Below are positions 11,393-23,639 of a stretch of 64,000 bases of DNA, in pieces (the stretch's first letter is position 1; every line of letters begins with the position of its first letter). A program made the position numbers and the translations under genes. The notes below the pieces were generated by a model. That model was not told the origin of the DNA. It was given only the letters and a program-made list of their open reading frames with translations, and searched no databases. Source of the stretch: Urophycis tenuis (lineage: Eukaryota > Chordata > Actinopteri > Gadiformes > Phycidae); the NCBI GenBank assembly GCA_036785325.1, contig JAXIVH010000028.1:3568658-3632657 (forward strand). The letters run 5' to 3'.

Positions 11393-11933
11393 ATGTTGAC
11401 GATCACTTTCCTCGTGCTAATAATTATGTTTATGGCTGTCTCAGGTACTTTAGTATGGTTTGATCATACGTTGCTTCATTGTTGTACATTATACCATGTT
11501 ACAGTTTACATTTTATACAAAAAAAAGTTATCCTTGTGGGGTTAAAAAAGTTATCCTTCTACGGTAAAATTTGTCCCGTTTGAGAAGTGTTTCTGTGATA
11601 ATTTGATCTGTTTTCTTCTCCACAGGTGCTTCTCTCAGCAACCAGGTTCATCAAACTCCTGCTGAGATGGTTGTGACCAGTGAGTCTCAACAACCGATCC
11701 AACTGAGCTGCTCCCACAGCATTCGGGACTACAACCGAATCCTCTGGTACAAGCAACAGGGCAAAGATAAACAGCTGGAGTTCCTAGGGTACATAGTGGG
11801 AACATCAGCAAGTCCTGAAAAGGGAATGAATGTTTCCATGGCTGGGAGTGCCAATGAAGGCCAAACCTCCACGTTAACGATAGAGAACATCAGCGTGGAG
11901 AGCAGTGCTGTGTATTTCTGTGCTGCAAGTTAC
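11393..11933 (+). CDS. V1: T-cell-receptor-type V segment, family A, intact
   Basis: Leader exon 11393-11444 encodes a hydrophobic signal peptide (MLTITFLVLIIMFMAVS) and ends G|GT. The intron ends in TTCTTCTCCACAG, and the V exon 11626-11933 continues in phase 1. The V domain has the first Cys in QLSCSH, the core Trp in ILWYKQQ, and the second Cys in AVYFCAAS, with no stop. It ends directly at a CACAATG heptamer. It supplies an Ig-V domain for a T-cell receptor chain after V(D)J joining. No J or C segment is visible, so beta versus alpha/delta is inferred (beta favoured). V1 lacks the conserved decamer-like promoter block seen at V3, V5 and V6. Confidence 0.9.
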
Positions 11934-11971
11934 CACAATGCAGCGCATCAGGGGTTCACCGTACAATAACT
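11934..11971 (+). other. V1 recombination signal (23-type, 22-bp spacer)
   Basis: Heptamer CACAATG (11934-11940), 22-bp spacer, nonamer ACAATAACT (11963-11971). Heptamer 6/7 and nonamer 7/9 against CACAGTG and ACAAAAACC. Confidence 0.85.
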
Positions 11972-12029
11972 CCTCTTGTCAGAGTTCATCTGATTAACCT
12001 CTCTGCACCTGCATCAACCTCTTCTTAGT

Positions 12030-12514
12030 GTGGCAGCGCGAGCAATGGGGAGGAAATGAAACAAAACCAAAAGGGAAAATATTTAGGAATATTTAGTAAA
12101 TAATAGTGTCCGACAACGCCACCTTGGAATTACATCCAAGGAAATAGATTTAACAGTTAGTTATCAGGCGGCAAGGTTTGTTATATTAATGTGGCATGGA
12201 GACGTGGTTCCGTTTAAAAAATATAATACACATTTTATTCAACAAGACTACTTTTCTTAAAACACCAAGTCACTCATACCAGGAGGGGGAGCTGTATCAG
12301 GGCTGAGGCTTACTGGTGGTGATGAGGGGAGGCCAAAGCTGAGTGAGGGGAATCCCAGGGACAAGAAGAGCACCCGGACCACCTGGGGGTGCTCGATACA
12401 CACACTCACACACACACACACACAGAAGGAGAACCACCACCAAGCACACCAGGACCACCACCTGCAGCCCTCAGCACCTGAAAGGGACAATATAAAACAA
12501 TGAGTGAAACTCAA
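12030..12514. other. Unassigned stretch with a CA repeat
   Basis: Starts where the V1 3' flank stops matching the other V units (after CTTCTTAG). It contains a short CA-rich repeat at 12402-12422. No gene is supported. Confidence 0.45.
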
Positions 12515-13294
12515 TTATCAAAGAAAGAAAAGAAAGATTCAAGATTCACGAAGTGTTTATTGTCATCACATCCAGGACATGACGAGATTGCAGTAGCTGC
12601 CACAATAGTAGTGCATTTGATTATTGTTTTTAAAACTAAACAATAAATGGAGATGGGTAGAAAAGATAAGAGGCCATAAAAATAGCGATATGGCCCACAC
12701 ATACTTAGAAACAATGCAGACACACATACGGAATGATGGAATGTTGGAATGACGGTAAACAAATGAGGTTATTAAAGTGAATATAAAGTTATGAGATGAG
12801 ATAGAATAAAAATAGAAAATCAAAAGGGACCTGTAGATAAATATAAAGTCGCAATATGAAAGTGACAATGTAAAAGTGACACTATGCGTACCATTATGAG
12901 GGTGAGGTAGGAAGGTGAGGTGCTGAGTTCAGTAACCTCGTGGCCCAGGTATAGAAGCTTTTGTTGTTCTTTTCGTTGTTCAGCATCAGGTTGTTCCTGT
13001 TGCACCACTCTGCCAGCTCCTGGACTTCCTCCCTGTAGGCTGTTTCATCACCCTACCATGATCGAGCCCACCAGCGTGGTGTCGTCGGTGAACTTGATGA
13101 TGGAGTTCGAGGGGTGAGTGGGGGAACAGTTGTAGGTGTAGAGAGTATACAGGTGGGGGCTCAGTACACATCCCTGAGGGGAGCCGGTGCTGAGAGACAG
13201 GGTGGAGGAGCAGAGCAAACCCAGCTTCACAACCTGTGGCCGGTTGGTGAGGAAGTCCTTAATCCATGAGCATATGGAAGGTAGAAAGTCCAGG

Positions 13295-14477
13295 GTCCTC
13301 ATTTATCAACCGTGCGTACGCACAGATTTGTGCTTACGCAGTGCGTACGAACATTCCCACGCAAAGTATGGGATTTATCAACTTGTACTTGTGCGTAGGA
13401 ACGTGCGTAAATTTAAGCACAACTCTGACCATGCGTACACACAAAACCTAGTGGTAGAATAGTGAAACTACTAGGAGAACCCGTTAAGAGTCGCAGTGTT
13501 CAGCAAACACAAACGTCACACATGTCCCCTGTATCCTCTAATTAATAACAATTCTCATTTAGTAAGTTAGCAGACATTTTTGAATAATTGGTATGACAAG
13601 CTATAAAAGACAGCTGGGACAGGACAACCTAAAAAAGACAACTTGAAATAAGAACAATGGTGCATCTTGCAGTTTTGGAAAATTTAGAGAACCGTGCGCT
13701 TTGCAGGGAGCGCGTTTTCAAAGAGCGTGTGGATTTGCTCAGTCAGAGCACTGAGTGGCTTCTCAGCAGGTACAGATTCCCAAAAAATATACTAGTGGAT
13801 TTATGCCGGGATTTACAACATACTATATTGGAGCGAGAGACCAAACGAACCAAAGCCTTCCCAGTGCACATCCAGCTCCTGTCCACACTGGGATTTTTGG
13901 CCACCGGGACATTTCAACATGCGGCATTTCACAGCCGACACTGAGTAATATCATGCCAGCAGTGTTGGATGCAATCATTTCTCTAGCCCCACTTTACATT
14001 CAGTTCCCGTTAATTCCACACCATTGCTGGATTCGCAAATATAATTGGAGCCATAGATTGCACACACATCACAATGAAAGCACCATCACACAATGAATTC
14101 AGTTACGTTAACAGGAAAGGACTTCATTTAATTAATACACAAATAATCTAATGCCAATATGTCTCTACTAAACGTTGTTGCCCGGTGGCCTGGAGGAACG
14201 CACGATTCGTTCCCCCTGCAGGTGGGTGCGCAGCTCCAAGCAGGAGCTATTGAGGATGGCTGGCATTGACGTATTATTAAAGGGATTGCCGCAACCATAT
14301 ATGGTCAATTGGAGGCGTTTCTGAATGCAAATGACTCTAACCATGCACGAGCATGGTAGTTGAGAACAGGTGGATTTATCATCACGGATTACTTACTGGT
14401 GTGCGTACGACCCGTGTACGCACGTTTGATGAATGTGGATTTTTTTGTACTTACGCACACGGTTGATAAATGAGGCC
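13295..14477 (+). mobile_element. PIF/Harbinger-type DNA transposon nested in the L2 LINE
   Basis: Terminal inverted repeats CCTCATTTATCAACCGTG at 13297-13314 and, inverted, ending near 14475. The insertion is flanked on both sides by CCAGG (13290-13294 and 14478-14482), and the LINE reading frame resumes exactly across it, so the ends are firm. Subterminal GTGCGTACGCAC-like palindromic motifs occur at both ends. It is internally deleted (1,183 bp). Confidence 0.8.
13657..14360 (+). pseudogene. HARBI1-like transposase, frameshifted and truncated
   Basis: The first frame (13657-13944) shows the HARBI1 start: LLSRYRFPKNILVDLC followed by LSTLGFLATGTFQHA. A frameshift near 13900 leads to ISQPTLSNIMPAVLDAI in another frame. 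Beyond it come GAIDCTHITMKAPS with the first catalytic Asp, NRKGLHLINTQ, and PGGTHDS with the second Asp. The third acidic residue region is missing before the right terminal repeat. The DDE enzyme is therefore inactive. Confidence 0.75.
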
Positions 14478-15655
14478 CCAGGACTGCCAGTTTCGTGGCC
14501 AGGATGTGAGGGCTGATGTTGTTGAACGCCGAGCTGTAGTCGACAAACAGCATCCTGACGTAGGTTCCAGGCAAGTCCAGGTGTTGGAGAGCTGTGTGGA
14601 GGGCAGTGGCATCCTCCGTGGACCGGTTTTCTCTGTAAGCAAACTGATGAGGGTCGATGTTTTGGGGGAGGTGGACTTTAGGGTGGTGGAGAACAAGCCT
14701 TTCGAAGCACTTCATGACTACAGAAGTCAGTGCTACTGGTCTGTAGTCATTGAGGTCTGTGATGGCTGTTTTCTTCTCCACCGGGATGATGGTGGCTGCT
14801 TTCAGGCTGGACGGGACAACTGCCAGACATAGGGATGTGTTGAATATTCCAGTCAGGACACCAGCCAGTTGATCAGCACAGGCCCGGAGCACTTTACCCA
14901 GGACTCCATCCGGACCAGCAGCTTTCCTGGGGTTTATGGATTTGAGTGCCCGCCTCACCTGATGCTCTTGGAGAGTAAGAGGTGTGGGGCTGTATGATTG
15001 GTGGGGCACCGGGGATGTGGATGTGGTTGGTCTGGGAGCCTCAAAGCGGGCGAAGAAGTGGTTCAACTCTTCCACCAGTGAGGCATTGGTGTTATTGGCT
15101 GCAGACGTCTTCCCCTTGTAGTTGGTGAGGTGCTAGATGCCTTGCCAGACCCTCCGGGAGTTGTTGTCTTCAAGGTAGGACTCCACTCTCCTTCTATACT
15201 CCACTTTTGCGGCTTTGATACCGCGCCTGAGGTCAGATCTGGCTGTGCTGTACAGAGCACTGTCACCTGAGTGGAAGGCGGAGTTGCGAGCCCTCAGGAG
15301 TGACTTTACAACTGAGTTCATCCAGGGTTTTTTGTTAGGAAAACCCAGATTCGCCTCACCACAGTAACAGTGTCTGTACAGTGTTTGATGTAGGACAACA
15401 CCACATCAGTGCGTTCGTGTATATCCAGGTGATCGAATATTGACCAATCTGTGCTCTGGAAACAGTCTTGCAGCTGGATGAGTGCGCCCTCTGGCCAGGT
15501 TGTGATTCTCTTTGTCTCAGGCTTGTTTTTCCTCCTGAGTGTTGTGAAAGATGGAGCAAGGAACAAAGAGAGGTGATCTGAGGTGTCCAGGTGGAGCCTT
15601 GTATGCCTGCTTCAGGTTGGAGTAGACATGGTCCAAGGTATTGTCCTCCCTAGTT

Positions 15656-16685
15656 GGACATTTTAAATAAAAACAATATTACAAAGAAAATACAAAGAAA
15701 ACAATAGCCAATAATATCCTAACCTCTGGATTGGCAGCAACTAAGTTACAACGAATGAAGACAATACAAGCTGCCAGTACCACAAAGGGTTCAGGTAAAT
15801 AAAATCAACATACTCTAGCACATAAATAACCAACATAACCAAACTAAACATAACCCAAAACAACAACAACTCAAAAAAACAATAAACGATACCAAAACAA
15901 AGAAAGAAAGAAACAAACAAACAGTAACCCAGTTAAACAGTCAATCAATTAAGTAAACAACTGTATAACTGAAACCATATAACAGAAACAAATATCTGAA
16001 AATGTGGCCCCACAGTCCGTTGAAATATGTGTAAAGATGAGGAATGAAAGTCCGAATGAGACCCTGTTAGCCCAAAGCCGCACTAATTCATGCTACCAAC
16101 TTTCAAGGGCGTTCAAGGCCGGGCATGCAGCCGGACTTGTGATCAGCTGTTGGACAGCCCCAAAGAGCAGCGCCCACAGCCCGATGAAGCACAACCGGAC
16201 AGCAGCGGACTGGACAGCAGCGGAGTCAAAGCAGCAGGGCCTCTCAGAGCTGCCTGAACACAAACAAACAATCAGTAATTTATACTCATGTTTTGTAGAT
16301 GAATTCAACTGGCCATCATAAAAGTGTACATACCGATAGGTGAGTCTACGGATGCTCAGAGGGGGAGCTTTACACTGTCATCCGGGCACACGGCACAGGA
16401 GGGGACACACGGCGCTGCCTAATAAAAGCAAGGCTGCTTATAAAACAGAAAGCAAACGCCTAAAAGAAATCACAGTAATGCGACGGTGAAGCACCGCTAA
16501 CTTACCTGCTCGTGTGAGCATGGACTGAGGCGACCAGGAAGTGGGCGGGCCTACGGGCCACAAGCAAGGAAAGGGCCGAAGCACACACTACTACCCTCTT
16601 ATACTATGGTGAATTAAGATTGGCTGATTAAGCCACACACCCCAGAAATGGGCCGGCTCTGAGCCAAAGAGTAAGAGGGAGACAA
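15656..16685. other. Unassigned stretch between LINE and provirus
   Basis: A-rich simple sequence (15660-15990) followed by about 700 bp without a recognisable gene. A 105-codon plus-strand frame at 16004-16321 has no recognisable motif and is probably chance. Confidence 0.4.
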
Positions 16686-17122
16686 TGTGGTGGCTAAAGC
16701 ACATATCTTAACAAAAGTAAGAGGGTTCTGGGAGGCCGCAGTTTGAATGATCAAGACTTTATTATCGCTTGCAGCGAAGCAACACAAAGCCTGAGTCGGT
16801 TTGCAAAGTGACTGCCACACATCCCCCGTGTGTCCCTTTTTGTCCTGTTTTCCAAGCATGATGTCATCACCTTAAACATCCTATACCATACACAAATGGT
16901 CCTTCCTTCCTTTATTGCCGGTGCCCATCCTCCCCATGCCTGTTCTGACCACCACTAAGCAGGCACCTTAAAGATAACATGGGGTGAACCAGGGGGTGAC
17001 CCGTGAGTTGAACCCAGGGAGGTATTTATGAGTGGGCATCTGTTTCCTTCCACAGTTAGTTAATGCTTTACATGGAAAACCCAATGATTGTACTAGTTTT
17101 AACTTGGTTAATATCTTCCATA
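16686..17122 (-). repeat. 3' LTR of the provirus
   Basis: 437 bp, reading as identical to 24696-25132 by direct comparison. On the coding strand it is preceded by a purine tract (AAAGGGGGGAAT, plus-strand 17123-17135), a good polypurine tract. Confidence 0.92.
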
Positions 17123-17659
17123 TTCCCCCCTTTGGGGCTTACCAAGTCCCAAAAAGTATGACTACATATTACAACCTTTGGTATTAGTTTCTTATAAGTG
17201 TGAACTTATAATCTCATTTCATAGTGATATAGTGATTCAGACTTCAAGTTCTCCGACCATCAAATGTGGCTCTCATCAGAGACTCAGGCCTTCATCACGA
17301 GGTACATTGTGATAAACATCTACTTCCCTGTCCTAATGCCCAATTACAGGAATGTAGTAAAAATCCCCATGCACCTCCTCAGTCCTCCTGGAGTAAACCT
17401 ATCTTTTGTAGGAAAAACCTCCTTCAGTGGGACTGTTTCTCGTCATATCACATGAAAATTCAACTCAGCATTCAACAATCAATGAACATATCATGAAATG
17501 GTGACAATGTGATAAACAGATGAATATCAGGTAAATCAAAAAGAACTGAAAAACACACAAAATATAAAACTACTAAATGACTTGCTAATTCAACAATTAT
17601 CAAGTCAAAACTATCACACTACTATAAGTTGAAACATATGTGTATATTTCTAACAAACT

Positions 17660-18246
17660 TTGCCTTCAGATTGTTGACACAGCTTTGCTTGGAAAGGCTA
17701 CCAACATGATCAATGTGAACCTCCTCATAGTCCAAGTGCTCCCCAAGAATTTAACTAGCATTGGCTCATATTCCTCCTCATCATCATCACTACGGTCATC
17801 GGTTCTCACAGGCACCCATTCTAGCCTATCTTTCTCTGCCATGTCTGCTACAGCAAGGACCTTATGGATCTCACCATACATTTGGAAACTCACCTTTCCT
17901 CATTCCTAATTTATATTTATCTTTTAGATGGTCCTGCTGATCTTCTAATGTTACTGTCAAACACCAATGTATACGACCTTTCTGGATACCTATTTTACAC
18001 CGACCTTGTCCAATATCAAATGGACCGTATTCCTGGTGAAAGCCTACCAAGCATAGCATTGTCTCTCCTAACTCTACCTCAAAAGTAATTTGTTCTCTTG
18101 ATTTTAGTTCTTGAGAGGGTATTTGGGCTTGTAAGACCACTCTTTTTGACCTTTTCTCCCTTATTTGGCTTACTCGTCTCAAATACCTCAGAACCGGCTG
18201 TTCCTGTGACACTCTCATGTTATCCCTAGTACTGTCTCTTGATATC
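17660..18246 (-). pseudogene. Remnant at the env position of the provirus
   Basis: Minus-strand frames 18446-17871 and 17893-17666 lie between the integrase end and the 3' LTR. The first includes a hydrophobic stretch and basic RxKR-like clusters, and the second is acidic. No transmembrane-subunit signature or full-length envelope frame is seen, and about 1.1 kb is too short for a complete env. It may be the start of env or an accessory frame after a deletion. Confidence 0.4.
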
Positions 18247-18249
18247 TGG

Positions 18250-19987
18250 CTACTCCAGTCCTGTTGTGTCATTGGTGCTTCCTCCGTCCTTTGGCTCCAC
18301 CCTTGGGCCAATGGAATCTGCCAGACGCTGTAGAGTATCAGGAACATGGTCATCTGCTTCAGCATCCTCGGCTGGGTGCAGTTGCTCCTGTCTGGGTTGG
18401 GTCTGGTCCTTCTGGGGCGGTTGGTTGGGTCTGGATGCGTCAGCATCCTGATCTTTCCCTGGCTCCTCTCTCGTCCTTGGCTGGGTGACTCTTGTGCAGT
18501 GGTTGAGGTGGTACCAGGTGGTGTTTCCCTCCACCTGGATGGCAGTTGGCGTTGCTCTGATCACCTTGAATGGTCCGTCTCTCCTTGGCTCATTCCACTT
18601 TCTCCGGAACACTTTTATGTAGACCTGGTCACCGGGCTCCACCCCCCTTGGAGGGTCCTCTTCCGGCTCTGGAGCTCTGTTTTTTTCCTGTTTGAATATA
18701 AGCTTGTGTATAGCAGTTAGTTGTCTGACATATTCCCTTATTTCCAATTGTAATTGTTCCAATGGAGGGCCCTTGTGGGGTCCTCTGAGCGTAGGTGCAG
18801 GCATGGGTCGACCCGTAAGCATTTCATGCGGAGTTAGATGCGTCATTCTGTTAGCTTGCATGCGATAAGTCATTAGTGCTAGTGGTAGTGCATCAATTCA
18901 ATTCATTTTGGCACTTGCACATATTTTATTTATTTTTGTCTTAAGTGTGCCATTCACCCTTTCCACCATTCCCTGTGACTGAGGATGATACACACAACCC
19001 AACCTTTGTTTGATGTGTAGATGCTTGTTTTACAGTTTTCTGGATAAATGCTGAACCATTATCTGAGCTTATTTCTGTCGGAATTCCAAACCTCGGCATG
19101 ACTTCTCTCGTCAAGAATTTGATTACAGTAGCTGCACTTTGATCTTTTGATGGGACTGCTTCCACCCATCTGCTAAATCTGTCTATGACCACTAACATGT
19201 ACCTTTTTCCATTCACCTTCTTAATCATATCCACATAATCTAAGACCAAATGTCTAAATGGTCCCTCAGGTGTAGGAATGTGTCCCAATGGAGTTGTGAT
19301 TGTTTTTCTTACATTGTTTTTTGCACATATCTCACATTCATTAAGTTGATTATCAACCATCGTTTGCAAATATGGTGACCAAAAACCTTGCTGTCGAATT
19401 TTCCTCATTACTTCCCCCCTTGCGCAATGGTCAAAACCATGCGCATTAGTGATAAGTAAACCTAACAACACCGTAGGCGCCAACATCATCCCATCATGGG
19501 TTCTCCATAACCCTGTGGGGGTACGTGCAGCACCCCTCTTTAACCACATGTTTTGTTCATAGACTCCAGCCTTTTCTTGCATGCGGACAACATCTTCTTC
19601 AGTAGGTGCAGCTTCAGGCATGACCAATACTGCCTGGACCGCCCTGCTAGTGTTCGAGGCTACCCTGGCAGCCTCATCTGCAGCATTGTTACCTTTGATG
19701 ACATAATCATGACCTTTCTTATGAGCCTGACATTTGATTATTGCCACTTGCTTGGGCAATAACAGTGCCGACATCAATTCCACAATCTGATCACAATGTA
19801 ATATGGGAGACCCATCTGTTTTCTTAAATCCCCTCATTTTCCATACTGCTCCGAACAAATCACATACACCACGTGCATACGCAGAATCTGTGATGTAGCT
19901 ACCCCATTTTGTCATTGTTACATTTACCTGCTCTTGAATGTCTCCTATCCAGTAGACATTTGCTGTGTCTGGCTCTGATAGCACCAT
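18250..19987 (-). pseudogene. Retroviral RNase H end plus integrase
   Basis: Frame 19987-18941 begins with the RNase H C-terminal part (TDSAYARGV, IKCQAHKKGHD, NNAADEAARVA). Next come the integrase zinc-binding HHCC region (HGFDHCARGE, NECEICAKNN) and the catalytic core (LVLDYVDMIKK, VIDRFSRWVEAV, ISSDNGSAF). Frame 18873-18250 holds the integrase C-terminal GPY/F-like module (VFRRKWNEPRRDGPFKVIRA, TTWYHLNHC), which points to gamma/epsilon-like retroviruses. A frame break near 18880-18960 separates core and C-terminus. The RT that should precede RNase H is absent. Confidence 0.85.
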
Positions 19988-20051
19988 TTAAGATGTCCCT
20001 GTAGTGTCAATTAGTATGCCTTGAGGTGTGCATAATATTTGTATTCCTAAT

Positions 20052-20340
20052 TTACATAATGCATCTCTCCCTATTAGATTGACCGGCGTGGTGTCCGATA
20101 CCAAAATGGGTATTTAAGCTGTACATCCATGTAATTGTAGCGTTACTGGAGCTGTCACTGGTATTAACTGTGTTTGTCCCGAGAATCCTACAGTTTTGAC
20201 AAATTTTTTCGCCATTGGGAGGTGAGAGGCATATTCTGAACCTACACATGTGTAAGTTGCTCCAGTGTCTGCCATCATTGGTGTGCCTCTATCATTTACT
20301 AGAACCTGCAGTATTGGTTCCTCATCAGCCTGTTTCGTAA
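20052..20340 (-). pseudogene. Retroviral protease, frame-broken
   Basis: The minus strand encodes an aspartic protease active-site motif (MADTGATYTCVG) near 20270. It is followed by IPVTAPVTLQ, then a stop, then LIGRDALCKLGIQI, the usual end of a retroviral protease. One stop codon near 20117 and a further stop near 19990 interrupt it. The next recognisable domain downstream is RNase H. Confidence 0.7.
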
Positions 20341-20383
20341 TTGCTACATGCTGACCCTCCCCTTGTGGATTCTCTGGGCAGCC

Positions 20384-22542
20384 CTAGTAACCTTGACCCA
20401 TCCAGGGTCCCGCTGGGTACTGATTATATTCTTCCTGCCTTTGCTGTCTCTGTCCCCTCTGTCTCTGTTGCTGAACTGGTTGGAAAGGAACTGTTGGACA
20501 GTTTCTGCTCATATGACCGTCCTGTCCACATGACCAACATTCATTGAACCTTCTGAACTGATTGGGTGGCCCCTGTCTTTGGCCATATCTTGGCTGACCC
20601 TGTGGTCCTCTGTATTGATTAAACTGTCTCTGCCTATACCCATTGTTAGTCCCTTGTTCTCTACTCTGGGTGAATAAATTGAAAATTGGTGTGGTGGGTA
20701 ACCCTTGGGCCTGAGGCTGTTGCACTAGGGGAGAGGATGTCTGCTGTGGAACTGCAGAAATGTTCATCTGAGGTGGGGGTTGCTGGACAACGGGTGTCAT
20801 TGTAGCTGACTCTGCAACGACCGCCTGTTTTTTCTTGTCTTTGTCCTTTCTTGTTATTTCCTCCAACTGGAGCTGAGATAACTTTCTCTGCACCTCTCTG
20901 CTTTGTTCTTGCATTTTTTGTTCATTTTGACGATATCTTTCTACTGCATGGACCAGATGATCGCTGAACTCTTTATGAGACTTTGATGAGATCAGTCCCA
21001 CCACATCTTCTAGCTTGTTCCGAACTGAGCTAGGCATTGTCTCTATTATGGAGGTTCTAAACAGACCAGTGGGTCTTGCTCTGGGTCTCGGTCTGTTTCC
21101 AATCTCCATCTCATGACTTGCTTCTCCAGGAAGGATGCAGGATTCTCTGTGTCACCGATTGTGGAGCCCCTCAGGTTCTTGTGGTCCACATGGGTTGGGT
21201 ATTCACTTCTTAGCGCCGCCCAGGTGTTTGATCGGTAGATGTCAAACGTTGTTCCATCAACGCCTTCATCCAGTAGATGTTGCAGACCCCCATTTTGCAG
21301 TACACTCTCCATCTTGGCAATACCTAGCACTCTAGCCAACAAAGCCTTCAGATCCCCCACCGCCATCAACCTCCCTACTGTATTCTCCTCAAATATCCTG
21401 ATCCACTTTGAAGCCCCATTGTGTATGTTAGGGAGTCTAGATACTAATCCCTCTAGGTCCTGTGATCCCCATGGGACATACTGAGCTTGTTGTCCCTGTT
21501 GTCCTTGACCAGAATAGGATAAACGCCTGCATAACTTTTTTTCCTCCTCTCATTTTGTGATTTTCTAAGTTCTTCCTGTAGTTCGGCCACTAGGGGGCTG
21601 TGAGGGATGTCACTGCATCTGGGTGGTGGGCCCCCCTCCCAGCTGCATTCCTTCTCTCCCTCCCTAGGTTTTCTAGAAGGTTTTTTTCCTATCTGAGTTG
21701 CTGAACTGCCTTGTCTTGCATACATATCATAACCCCTTCTATCAATATCCCTCTCATCTCTTTCACTGTCACTATCCCATTCCTTTACCGCTCCTTTAAC
21801 CCCTTTTTAACAGTCCATGTGTATGTGTGGTCCCCATTTTTCTTCATGATCCTCATTTTCTCTGTCAATTTCTATCTCTCCTTTTATATCTACTGTTCCT
21901 GAAATCAGTGGGTATAATCCTGTGTGGTAGGGTGGTGGACACTTTTTAAGGGGTGGTGGTTTTGGTTGTTCGGCCCTATTGACCATTTCTCTTGTTACCT
22001 TTTCTTTTTTCCTCCAATTCTCACCTTCCTTCTTCCATCCATCCATTATCGTGACCGCTTATCCTCTACGAGGGTCGCGGGGGGGCTGGAGCCAATCCCA
22101 GCTGCAACGGGCGAGAGGCGGGGTACACCCTGGACAGGTCGCCAGCCTATCACAGGGCTAGCATATATAGACATACAACCATTCACACTCACATACACAC
22201 CTATGGTCAATTTAGAGACATCAATTAACCTAATCCCCAACCTGCATGTTTTTGGTCTGTGGGAGGAAGCCGGAGTACCCGGAGACCTTCCTTCTTAAAC
22301 ATGGACAATATCAGCTTTTCTCTTTCCCTTTTCTCCACTGATTTCTTTCCTGTTTTGTTACACTTGTAATTTTTTAACATTACTTCCATCTCCTCACACA
22401 GAACCACATCAAATGTCCCTTCCTTTGGCCATTTTGTTCCTTGTTTAGCGGTTCTTTTTTCCCATTTTTCTGAAATTTTTATTATTTCATCTTTATTTAA
22501 GGGGTTATTTTTACATAGTATTTCTACCGCTGATGCTGGCAT
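20384..22542 (-). pseudogene. Retroviral gag, broken and interrupted by a short interspersed repeat
   Basis: The matrix-like start is at 22542 (MPASAVEIL). A 250-bp repeat interrupts the frame at 22035-22284, and a stop lies near 21807. Proline-rich and basic segments follow (21725-21453), then a capsid-like part (21369-21046, LRSEYPTHVDHKN, FLEKQVMRW) and the C-terminal part (21109-20384) with a coiled-coil-like EQKMQEQSREVQRKLSQLQL. A single CCHC zinc knuckle is visible (CWSCGQDGHMSRNC). Several frame changes separate the pieces. The order matches gag of gamma/epsilon-like retroviruses with one zinc knuckle. Confidence 0.8.
22035..22284 (-). mobile_element. Short interspersed repeat (RTE/Rex3-like 3' end) inside gag
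   Basis: 250 bp flanked by a perfect 12-bp duplication ACCTTCCTTCTT (22023-22034 and 22285-22296). It has a (TGGA)n-type tail on the minus strand and the common fish stretches GGATAAGCGG, GGTCGCCAGCC and GGCTTCCTCCCACAG (some on the minus strand). It was mobilised by LINE machinery; the family name is tentative. Confidence 0.75.
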
Positions 22543-22544
22543 GG

Positions 22545-23240
22545 TTACTTCTTATAATAAGGAGTTTTCTACTTTTTGAAATTATTTTATTATTATTATT
22601 TATTATTATTATTATTATTTAACCGTGTCCTAGCGTGGGGTGTACAACTCCCTCCCACCTTTTCTAGCTCCTAGCTCTGTTCCTCTTCAACTTTCTTTTT
22701 CCTTTCCTCCCTACTTAACTCTGTCTCTCTCTTTATTTTCCTCTCTGGTGTTGCAGCTCCTCTGGAGCTGCTCGACCCCCACCTTTTCACTTATCTCCTC
22801 TCCTCCTTTCTAACCCCTGCTCTCTACAGACTTCCCAAACCACTCTGCTCGATCCTGTTATTATTTTGTATTTTTAGGTTAGTTATTAATTATAATACCT
22901 TATCTTTATCTATATGTTATCTATTACTATAGCACTCGTCCTATGCTCCTACTCTCAATTAATTAACTACAATGGACGAAAACACAATTCTCTGACTTTG
23001 CAGACCCTTTCTCTCTTGAAAGGCAGTATCTCAGATTTACCAACACAAAACAAAGCTCCCGATCAAGCTTAACACAAAATAACTCCAACCAACCAAGTGA
23101 GGCCTCCTGTCAGAAGGAGTGTCTCATACTTTTAAACTTAAAAATGGATAATCATATAAGTATCGGTTACTCCTACACCTTATTCTAACATACTTTCCTC
23201 ACCAGTTTTTGAGAAATGTATGTATTTTGTTTTTGAATGA
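22545..23240. other. Provirus leader, proximal part without recognisable gene
   Basis: Noncoding leader between the gag start and the leader repeats. It contains a (TTA)n microsatellite at 22586-22620 and pyrimidine-rich blocks. Confidence 0.5.
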
Positions 23241-23517
23241 CGATCCTTCAGTATCACTGATTTAACAGATCAGTTATAAAATTAATAAAATAGACACCAT
23301 CTTAAGAATAGCCACTGAGCGTTTGTCCTTACGCCTTTAATGGACTACCTTCGTGGCCATCCGTGGACAAAAACAATGGCGATCCTTCAGTATCACTGAT
23401 TTAACAGATCTGTTATAAAATTAATAAAATAGACACCATCTTAAGAATAGCCACTGAGCGTTTGTCCTTACGCCTTTAATGGACTACCTTCGTGGCCATC
23501 CGTGGACAAAAACAAAG
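23241..23517. repeat. 139-bp tandem duplication in the provirus leader
   Basis: Two consecutive near-identical copies, 23241-23379 and 23380-23517, each starting CGATCCTTCAGTATCACTG and ending GTGGACAAAAACAA. One visible difference is CAGATCAG versus CAGATCTG. Confidence 0.9.
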
Positions 23518-23639
23518 TACTGTCCCTACTCTAACAATGAATTTAGTTATTTGATCGTTTCCCAATGTGTCCAAATTATTATACTCTACCCGAGCAGACC
23601 TTACCCAAGCTTATCTTGGTAAGCGGTAACCGCAGAGTT

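Larger units (their letters stand above)
12515..15655 (-). mobile_element. L2-type LINE split by a Harbinger element
   Basis: A minus-strand element with a TTCAAGATTCA 3' tail near 12537 and a GTTTATTGTCATCAC core. RT fragments lie on both sides of an insertion: 14478-15075 has AAGPDGVLGKVLRACA, DYRPVALTSVVMKCFERLV, FAYRENRSTEDA and FVDYSSAFNNI, while 13048-13294 has SICSWIKDFLTNRPQVV, GSPQGCVLSP and the catalytic FTDDTT. The pre-RT linker is at 15063-15566. The endonuclease is missing, so the copy is 5'-truncated near 15655. It is not functional. Confidence 0.75.

Noticed and set aside
16004..16321. 105-codon plus-strand frame upstream of the provirus
   Set aside because: No motif, low-complexity composition and no homologous copy elsewhere in the window.
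17660..18446. Complete retroviral envelope gene
   Set aside because: The interval is too short and lacks a recognisable transmembrane subunit; only a remnant is annotated.
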